Source: Leguminivora glycinivorella (Eukaryota; Arthropoda; Insecta; Lepidoptera; Tortricidae). Taken from it: 64,000 nt of DNA. The notes beneath the pieces were generated by a model. It saw only the letters and a program-made list of their open reading frames with translations. It was not told the origin of the DNA and ran no database searches. Below are positions 56,056 through 64,000 of this stretch, in pieces. The stretch is from contig NC_062980.1 in assembly GCF_023078275.1 (NCBI RefSeq), forward strand, positions 318,001 through 382,000, written 5' to 3'. Numbering within the stretch: the stretch's first letter is position 1; each line of letters begins with the position of its first letter. Both the position numbers and the translations under genes were made by a program.

Positions 56056-56955
56056 TTAGATCCTGCTGGCCTCCTGGTAATATTTCAAAATTTTCCAAAC
56101 TATTCTCTTCTCAGTCGGTGTCATAACCCAGGACACCATGAAACCTCTTCCGAAGACACGCTGCAGACTTGATCACAATCAGCATAACCGCAAGATCCAG
56201 TTACTTATTTTTGAACACAGCAAGTAACTTGAAACCAATGAATATTTCTTCAACTCTAAAGTTGGCTAGTCCTTATTTGTCCAATCATTGGTCAAAAAAT
56301 AAAATATTGCATAAATCGAATATCATAAACACTTGTTATTTCACTAGCGTTACTAAGCATGCACTTAAACACACACTGAAGTTTTCACCGCATGTTTCCA
56401 CCGTCCTCGCTGATCCACTATGTTCAATGACAGAACACTGCTGTGGTAAGAATCTATCTTAGGTTAAAACTAAAGTTAAGTTAAAGACTTCCAATAAACA
56501 GAGGGAAAGATAAAATAAAAATCACAAGCGTTAAAATATTTTCCAAAAAAAATATGCCAACTAAGGTTGCAGGACCATCTAGGTACTTTAACCATATGAG
56601 ACGTACGTCTCATTTACGTTCACCTACAATTATTATTATTATTTTTTTTTTCCTCAAGTATGATGTCTGATCGCTAAGTGACTTTAATTTTTCTAACTCA
56701 AAAATTACTGCAGACTATAAAACTCCGTCTTGTTTGCTCAATAAAACTAGAATAGGGTAAATTAACTGGGGTTTTGAACACTTACATATATGTATTTTTC
56801 TTGATCGGCATTTTCTGTTCCATTCTTCTGTTTAGTGTGGCATAATATGGCACCACTAACAACATAATCATATTGAAAATCTTCAGTAACACGTTGGTCC
56901 TATGAGCAGGTATGAGACCAGGCTCAAAAACTCTTACTCCTCCGTTAGTTGACAT
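56056..56955 (-). CDS. Small membrane protein, unidentified (3-exon model)
   Basis: Model: complement of 56786-56955, 56389-56440 and 56056-56160; phases add up to 108 aa. The ATG at 56955 has an in-frame TGA 18 bases upstream, supporting the start. Exon 1 (MSTNGGVRVFEPGLIPAHRT...) carries one hydrophobic segment at residues 22-40 and a basic stretch after it. Its donor ATAT/GTAAGTG is strong. Exon 2 uses a CAGCAG-type acceptor and a weaker donor GCG/GTGAAA. Exon 3 has acceptor TCTGCAG and ends EKRIVWKILKYYQEASRI. I do not recognise the family. A single-pass membrane protein is inferred. Exon 2 is the weakest part of the model. Confidence 0.45.
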
Positions 56956-57050
56956 CAAAAGCCGGGTACTTCAACTCGAACGTCCCACGAAATATCTCAA
57001 TGTTCACTTCATGTTTTTCGCGTCCAAACTGTTGCTAACTCTGTCTCCAT

Positions 57051-58430
57051 GTACTCAAGTCTTGCACTATTGCACTAACACCTTTTTTAACTAACTAATT
57101 ATGGCCTAAAACTAATTGAAATTACTATGTTTTCACTAACAGAGCTCTTCGTTTCAAAACGTAGTTAACTCTCACATTTCTCTACGTGTGATAATAAGAC
57201 GTCACTAAAAATCACACATGCTCCTACACTATCAATTACACTAATTATTTGAAGCTACATAACACTATAATTTCAGTGAAATCGGTTTTCTTAAATAAAA
57301 TTTAATAACTTCGCGCTCAGATTTTTTTTTCGTAAGGAACTGTCACTGTCAATATTGTCATCCTTAACCGTTTTTTTTTTCTTTTACAATTGTCCTCATG
57401 GGCGTATTTTCATTGTAAACACACTAATGTGTTTTTAGTAGTCACAAACATTAAATCAACAAAACAATTATTTGATATCATAAATTTAGCCTATCATAAT
57501 GTTCAAATATTTGACTAGTTATTAGAAATATATAATTGTTTTTTTTTTTTTTTTCATAATTTAATGAAATCGAACGAAAACTATCGTGTAAATTTGTCAA
57601 TGCGTAGGAAATCGCGTGTGCGCATCGGTTTACAAAAGTGTGACCACATTAAAAATATATTGTGAGATTCTTTAAGGATCTAACAGACGGTCGGACCGCA
57701 CTTGTAAGGGGACATGTGTTAGGCCCTATTTACAAAATACCGTTCAAAATCTACACAACTTGAATAGTTTGATGTGATTTAAGCAATAGAAAATTAAATT
57801 AACAAAATCTTTTGTATTTAAATACATCTATTGTATTAATTTTACTATAATGAAGTAGAGAAAAATGAAGTAAAGTTTTGTAAATGACAACACCGGACAA
57901 TAAATTACTGAATTACTGAATATCTTTTGTCGAAAATTGTATGACCGATCAAGCGTACCAACTTAAAAACAATGATAGTTTGTGTAATGTCACCGATAGA
58001 ACACCTTTTGGCGAAGATATATGTTATCTGTGGTTAAATTATTTTCTCTAATCTATGTCATGCTTACCGCTAATCCGCTTGTTCGCGAAAAAATGGCAGA
58101 TCCGTTTTTGTTTTCTTTAGCTCATTATTAATTACGTGATCTACAACTAGAATTATTTAAATATTCGCTTTATTTTAATCTGCTTAAACAATACGACAGG
58201 CAATTCTGCGCCGACGCCGGTCATGAACCGTCCATATTCGCCATTTTGTCATTTAGCAAACTAAGAAAATGCAAACAAAACATTATTTGCCCTAAACACG
58301 CGTTACTTCTAAATAATTTTGTCGACAAAGTGAGCCTGTTTTATCAAATTGAACTCTGAACTGCAATTGCAATGTAATTTTCCGTTAGCGAAAGTGAGGT
58401 TACGAAATTGACATGACATTATTGTTGGAA
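57051..58430. promoter_or_regulatory. Shared upstream region of two divergent genes
   Basis: The minus gene starts to the left and the plus gene to the right, so promoters for both probably lie here. Poly-T runs at 57320, 57371 and 57540-57554, AT-rich sequence and short GC-richer islands (57685-57705, 58205-58235) are seen. No TATA box with convincing spacing was found. Confidence 0.3.
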
Positions 58431-58614
58431 AAAAAAAACGTGAATGCAATGGACATGTGTTTTGTTGTGTTTCTCATCAAGATAATAGAAGAATTTAGTG
58501 CTCATACTCATGATCTAATGAGCAAACAGCCCATGCAAAGGATGTCTTATCGGGCTATGCCTCAATTGATAAAGTGAACTAATTGCCTACTTCAAAAGCA
58601 GTTTTGCATGAAAG
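58431..58614 (+). other. 5' UTR exon of plus-strand gene (probable)
   Basis: A strong donor ATGAAAG/GTAAGC ends this stretch at 58614. It contains short upstream ORFs only, such as MSKQPMQRMSYRAMPQLIK. The frame leaving the exon runs into a TAA in the next exon before the main ATG, so the exon is non-coding. The transcription start is not determined. Confidence 0.4.
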
Positions 58615-58936
58615 GTAAGCTTTTGTTTTATTATTTGATGTGTTTTCAAACTAGTCGTCGTTTTCGAAACCCAGCAGAACATACTTGCGAACTACAACGA
58701 CTAGACCGAATATATATGGTGAAATGTTGCTTATTTCATTGTTCTGTCGTCAGATAAGTTAATGATAATAAATTTCCCCACGTTACTCGTACTTTCTGAC
58801 TTTCACATTGCCTAAGAGGATCTTAAATATTCTAAATGTACGTGAAATAGTCCTAACTGTCAAAATATATTTGCTACTTTCAAAGAGGTTTATATGGTTG
58901 TTTGATTTTTCAGTCAACATCTAATTGGAATTTACA

Positions 58937-61900
58937 ATGCCCGATATTTCTACACATCTGCCACAAATTTTATGGAAATCAATATTTATAGAAACTGAAC
59001 ATACCTTGGTTAAACGGTAAGCATTAAAAATATGTTCGACTAATTTATTTGATCTAGGCTACCTAGTGTTCTTGGAAATTGTAACGTTGTTTCCGTACCA
59101 ACATATAAACTTCTCAATTATTTTTCTGAAGCGCTGGCTTATGGGCTATGGAAAATAATATTTGTAGGACCTCAAACGAATGTCATGGCATTTAAAAATA
59201 GGCATTGAATCTTGTCCAAACTTTAATTTTGTATTTTTCAAAGATAAAACTTGACGTCTGATACTTAAATAAAATTATGTAGACTAAAAATCCAGACTTA
59301 GCATAGATTTTATTTCTGCTACATTGAGTTTAAACAATGTATGTATTAATTTTCAGTATATGAAATGGGTAACCATCCTCGAAGAACATCAACCAGCTGT
59401 CGGCAATGTGCAGGTGGACTGAGGAATTTTCCGGTGTGTCCTTTATGGACTGTACTCCGTCTTAGCACTATCCTCAAGTAAGTACAAAAAATCATTGCCA
59501 CTAAACAGCTACTTTTAACTTAATTAACTCTACTTAGTGAGTAAAACGACTCGACAGGAAATTATAGTTAGAAACATGGATATGGTTGTTCTTCTTTTTT
59601 TTTTTTTAACCATGAATGGCCTAGATAAATATAAACAATCTTAATGATACGTATTTATAAATAAGATTCCTTAAACATACATACACCCTTTTTTTTTTTT
59701 TACTAATCTTTCAATATATACAATTTCAGGTTTTACCCGAGAGGCCATGCTTCAGGTTGGACCGTCTTCCATATATCTACTGACTTCATATAAATGAAAG
59801 GTACTTATGTTTTATTATAATAACACGTTCTAATTATTAAATTTAAAAGTGAACAGCTCATGGCATCAATATTATATTTAGAAAATTTAGTGAAGCGAAG
59901 CATAGCGAGGCATAGCGATGAAGTGAAAAATTAAACTTAACTGACTCATATCATTTTATTGGCTAAGCAAACTTATTACTAACTCATTTATGTCCTAGCT
60001 CATGTAGATATGAACTGCTAGGCAGGGGTTCTCAAACTTTTTAATATTTTTTTTTTTCTTTTGTAAATTTTGCTGTATGCGTTGTTTTTTCTGACACAAT
60101 ATTTCTCACGGGCGTGTCTTAGTTCCAAAATTAAGCGACGCGCCCCCGTGAGTAGATAAACGAAATAATATTGTTCCCAATTTGGCAGAACCCCACTCTA
60201 AAACTAAACCCTTTTATTTCTTATAATATATGAACATTTCTAATGTCTGACTATTTCTTTTCAGTCTCGCTGATCTGCACAACCAGCTCATGTTCAACGT
60301 TACTGAACTACAAAGTAATCCGACAATCAGACTGGACCCGGTCATATCAGGTAAGTTTACATACCTACTGCGTACCACATACTACATACGATTTCTGAAC
60401 CTCAGTAAAATATGGTTTTATAGTAGTAATGGTGCTTATTATCTATGCCTACTTAACAGGAATATTACAAGTTTCAATCAATTTTCATAAAATTATTTGA
60501 GCAATTGTGACAATGAGCAAGCAGTGATGGAGTTAAGGTATGGCGAGGTACGACCTCCCAGATGCTGGTAATGCTAATATTTCGTAGGATATGTTTGACA
60601 TGGTTGTAATGAAGTACAGTATGTTGGCATACTCCTGACTTGTGTAATATTGTATAAAAGCTGTGTACACAATCTACCGAACATAATGATTGTATGGTTT
60701 TACACTTACTATTTTAGACTAGCCTACAGCTTATCATGTGAGATAACGAACTCATGTCATATGAAGCTATTGAAAATCTTGTTTATACATACATACTTAT
60801 TTGTATTACTACAGTAAAAATATATACGTATAGAAAGTTGAAATTCGTACAGTGCATTTAATTTATTGAAATAATTGGCAGACATAGGCTACGGTGACCT
60901 CTTACCATCAAGAGGGACGTATGCTTGTTTACTACGGATGTAATATGAAAATATATGATGACTTATAAGCTAATGAACTTAAATTAGTCCTAATATTATT
61001 AATACCTATATCTTAACAGACAGAAACCTGTTCTTCTCATGGCTGCACTACAGTGACAATATTTGGTATAAAACAATTTGCCAAATTATTGTATGATGTA
61101 TGAAATCCTGTCAGCCAATATGTAGATTATAGAGTTACAACTGAAATGCAAATAAACCATCCATCGAAGGATGTACTTGTCATAGTACCACATGCGTGTA
61201 GCTATTCAGCATTCATAGAAAAATGGCGGGACGCCCCATATAATATTGTACTTCAGCGCGACAACGAATAATCGCGCCCCCATAGCCATTAGACTAGAGC
61301 CTATCTTCTTGTATTACTAGGTCTTAAATCTAGGGCTTAGGTATCCTAGGTTATCTGAGATAATATAGTCTTACACCTAGATTATGATAACGACCTACTT
61401 ACTGTCCTAACTAGTAGTTATCCTGCCTATAAATGAAATTCTGTATAACAGACGTCTTCCAGGAACATACATAACATCAGAGAGTGTTCATGGACTATAT
61501 AAGACAGCATCGAAGCTATCCGATCTCCAATGTAAAGCGCAAACGTGATGTAAAGCTTTCAAAATAGCCCTGAAGATGGCAGAACCTGCTATGAAAATGT
61601 ACTAGGCCGATAGAGCACAATTTGTTTTGACATGAAATTCTATTGCTATTATACATAGTGTACACACTTATGTTTCCAATTCCGGTCACGAGGTGGCAAA
61701 CTCTTCTAAAGTGCTTAGCTCCGCGCCTCCGGCCTTTTATTTTAGGTACATGGGTATTTTTTCTATAAGTACCTAGTATTTTACGTACTAGCCCCGCCTA
61801 TCCCACAGCTAGAAAAACATACATTAAGGCACAGAATAAATAATAGTACTTCGCATAGGCGCAAAGGAACGTCAAGATGTGCCAATGCCAACAATTGCTA

Positions 61901-62071
61901 CGTAGCAATGCAACCAAATGGCCTAATCGGGACGATGTTTAAACCACTACGATTATGAGCTAATTTCCTAGAAATAGATTTTGTCTAAGTTTACTACGCT
62001 ACTTTAATTTTATTATTTTATTTTTACAGATACCAGAGGAAGACGAAAATATAATTGATTCTGCATACTGA
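58937..62071 (+). CDS. Unidentified small protein, 4 coding exons
   Basis: Model: 58937-59016, 60265-60350, 61020-61090, 62030-62071; total 279 bases, 92 aa, with all phases consistent. Acceptors are TTTTTCAG, TCTTTTCAG, CTTAACAG and TTTTTACAG. Donors are CG/GTAAGC, CAG/GTAAGT and the weaker ATT/GTATGA. An in-frame TAA 18 bases before the ATG supports the start. The protein begins MPDISTHLPQILWKSIFIET. It contains LADLHNQLMFNVTELQS and DRNLFFSWLHYSDNIWY, and ends in acidic PEEDENIIDSAY. There is no membrane segment or known motif, so function is unknown. If the third donor is not used, the frame stops at 61094 (80 aa). Confidence 0.55.
59357..59477 (+). other. Extra exon C in first coding intron
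   Basis: Acceptor TTAATTTTCAG and donor CTCAA/GTAAGT bracket 121 bases. Joined after the first coding exon it gives CGT ATA TGA, an immediate stop. In another phase it is open as MGNHPRRTSTSCRQCAGGLR.... It may be an alternative first exon or a poison exon. Confidence 0.35.
59730..59800 (+). other. Extra exon D in first coding intron
   Basis: Acceptor ACAATTTCAG and donor AAAG/GTACTT bracket 71 bases. After the first coding exon it reads FYPRGHASGWTVFHISTDFI then stops. Exons C and D together add 192 bases, a multiple of three, but contain in-frame stops. Confidence 0.3.
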
Positions 62072-62200
62072 TGCATGACTTCGCTCGGAACGCGGCAAGA
62101 ATTAACAATGGAAGAAAATACTACAGACTTGTTTATTAACGATAAAGTTATTTTTGTTTTTATGAAATAGCGATTGAATAAAAATATTAGGTATATGAGT
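62072..62200 (+). terminator. 3' UTR and poly(A) signal of plus-strand gene
   Basis: AATAAA at 62177-62182, about 105 bases after the stop codon, followed by a GT/T-rich stretch (GGTATATGAGTTTTATTT). Confidence 0.5.
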
Positions 62201-62363
62201 TTTATTTAGAGATGAAATAAGTCAAGAAATACAGCACACCCACTCGTTTTCACAACAACAAATGTAGCCTGGTAAGGCTAATTCCTATTATTTATTTATA
62301 AACCTTGGTATCCAAGATGTGTTCTACAGAGCACATCTTAGATCCCTTGGGCACGGAACCAAA

Positions 62364-64000
62364 TGTAACTAAACCTCCGCTCACCTTACTTATTTACTTA
62401 CTTACTTGACTAACCAACAGTATAGCTAACCCCCCTTTAAATATACCCCAAATTTGGCCTTGTGATCGTCTAGCGTGAATAAGTAGAACCCTTCGATGTG
62501 AACCGCGATAACCTAGATCCTTTAATGAGTATCAGCTGTATTTTTGACTAATTTTTAAATTTTTATTTATTTATATTTTAAAGAAGAATAAAGGTTATTG
62601 TAGCATAATAATATAGTGTTATAGAAGAGTATTTTATCAGATTTAGGCCTAGAAAGTTATAGTGAGAAAATTAATGACGTGATGAAGAAATTTTAGAATA
62701 AAAGTTAGTGAGTGAAACATACATGAAATAAATATTAAAAAATATTTTAGAAAACATCGGCTACGCTCTATTTTCGATTCCGGTTTGGGGTGAGAACTTG
62801 CGATACCGTCTGGAATCCTTAGGCCCAATCAAACCACATTATCGGGCATCCTAAGCAAGTAAGCCTGAAGGGCTATCTATCTACAAACTAACCCCTTTTT
62901 TATTTTGTTTCTTTTCCCTAGCTAAACCCCCCTTTTCCCCAATACTGCTAATAGACCATAACTTCTCGATCTTTCTAATGTTTTATCGAAACACCGAGCA
63001 GTTGCTAACTTTTATAAGAAATAAGTAAGTCAAACTTTTCTAAGCTTTAGACTTTCCATCAGTGGACGGCGCTCGCATGCCACTGGGCCCTATAACAAAC
63101 CTATGCTTTTTATTCCAAAGAATAGTTTGTTTCCTAACCAACTTGATAGAATTTACCTTGAAAAACCAGTTAGCAACACTAAGTGTCCCGCAGCCACACC
63201 GAAAAATCAGAAATTGCTACCACAATTATTAATTTCACTCAAATAAATTAAGTAATAAGAGATTTTATAAATTACCAGTTTTACCACATATTTTAAGATA
63301 GTAAACACCACATTTAAAGTCCATTTAAACCATATAAATAGTAGTAGTTAAATTATTTCTCCACAATACACGTTGACCAATTATATTCCAAAACCAATCA
63401 TAAAAGAACTCTACTTTCATAGAAATAGTGTGTGACTCTACCCTAATCCTATCGTTTTCCCTACTCTAACATATCTGAAACACAGACCGTCACTTACCAT
63501 AGATCTTGTGTTCAGAATATGCACAAGTGTATCCCTACTAGAACTGTACAGTTCAGCCAGCGAAGCTGAGATAGGCAACCTATAGGCTTGTGTTCTTATC
63601 CCCCCCTCTGCTTTTGCCCGCGGGCTAGGGTAGCAGAGAGTAGATCGCCCTATCCGTGTATATATCCAGTATTCCAGGACACACCAGTACCAGCCACATG
63701 AGAGACCCAGCTGCGATCAACTTTACTTAGATGTGGATCGATCACAACCGAAATCCCCAGCGACCAACGCCAGCATGGACTAGAGCACCGAGTAAATAAA
63801 TATAAATATATATAGGACCCCAGCCTCAAATACTGCCGACTTCAGTGAGCAAGGATTACTCCTAATGCCTTTCGTCAATCGTGAAAGTCCTCACTTCCAT
63901 CTAACAGTTGGACTCTTTGAGACCGGTGAGAAAATACGCTTTTGTAAGTATAGAAAAGCGTCCAAGCCCTCCACTTGGAACAAAAAGACCCCTAAACGCC
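62364..64000. repeat. Direct repeat, right copy (runs off the window)
   Basis: Begins TGTAACTAAACCTCCGCTCA and is collinear with 50149-51785 to the last base of the window. One extra CTTA unit and a few indels near the start are the main length differences. The TATATATAGG box (63807-63816), TTCAGTG initiator and ATG at 63865 are conserved. Right end unknown. Confidence 0.85.

Noticed and set aside
62305..62350. Hairpin just before the right direct repeat
   Set aside because: An eight-base perfect stem (AAGATGTG/CACATCTT) with weak extensions. Too short to call in AT-rich sequence.
50149..64000. LTR retrotransposon with 1.6+ kb LTRs
   Set aside because: The repeat starts with TG. However, there is no purine tract before the right copy, no tRNA-primer site after the left promoter region, and no gag/pol frames in the 9-10 kb between. 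Host-like spliced genes sit there instead.

Overview
The window reads as a repeat-rich, AT-rich stretch of a lepidopteran (moth or butterfly) nuclear genome. The evidence is the repeat complement: tRNA-derived SINEs, 3' ends of non-LTR retrotransposons with simple-repeat tails, Helitron-like ends terminating in CTAG, many palindromic MITEs, and a 0.5-0.6 kb dispersed element with (GGAC)n cores that I know as common in Lepidoptera. There is no bacterial-type gene organisation. Nearly all open frames are short and either chance or transposon-derived. Coding signal appears only as short spliced exons.

Region by region: 1-43 kb has no host gene I can support. It holds LINE ORF2 C-terminal remnants (6.4, 10.5, 20.6, 21.3, 22.6, 27.0, 37.0 kb), SINEs (1.6, 13.8, 28.2, 33.6, 36.1, 40.3 kb), several TIR/MITE families, Helitron-like ends (2.9, 14.7, 41.1 kb) and most copies of the (GGAC)n element (9.1-29.8 kb). 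At 42.85-43.32 kb is the last exon of a PIF/Harbinger (HARBI1-like) transposase. 43.5-49.6 kb is a nest of elements: two more (GGAC)n elements, a TTAA-flanked piggyBac-type element, a long element with repeated TCCAT-type motifs, and a second related dispersed family.

The right third (49.7-62.2 kb) is the genic part. Two divergently arranged small gene models can be assembled with consistent splice phases. One is on the minus strand (CDS 56955 back to 56056, 108 aa, one membrane segment). The other is on the plus strand (CDS 58937 to 62071, 92 aa, acidic C-terminus) with two additional well-formed exons in its first coding intron. They face away from each other across a roughly 1.4 kb shared upstream region. 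Candidate exons also lie at 49.79-50.15 and 52.9-53.1 kb.

A direct repeat of at least 1,637 bp starts at 50149 and again at 62364 (offset 12,215 bp) and runs off the right edge; the copies look about 97-98% identical by eye. It carries a TATA plus TCAGT core promoter followed by a short ATG exon and a splice donor. Downstream of the left copy a second, convergent TATA/Inr promoter on the minus strand is preceded by an array of 21-bp repeats. That arrangement is the least explained part of the window. No product name was assigned to any host gene because I did not recognise the proteins.
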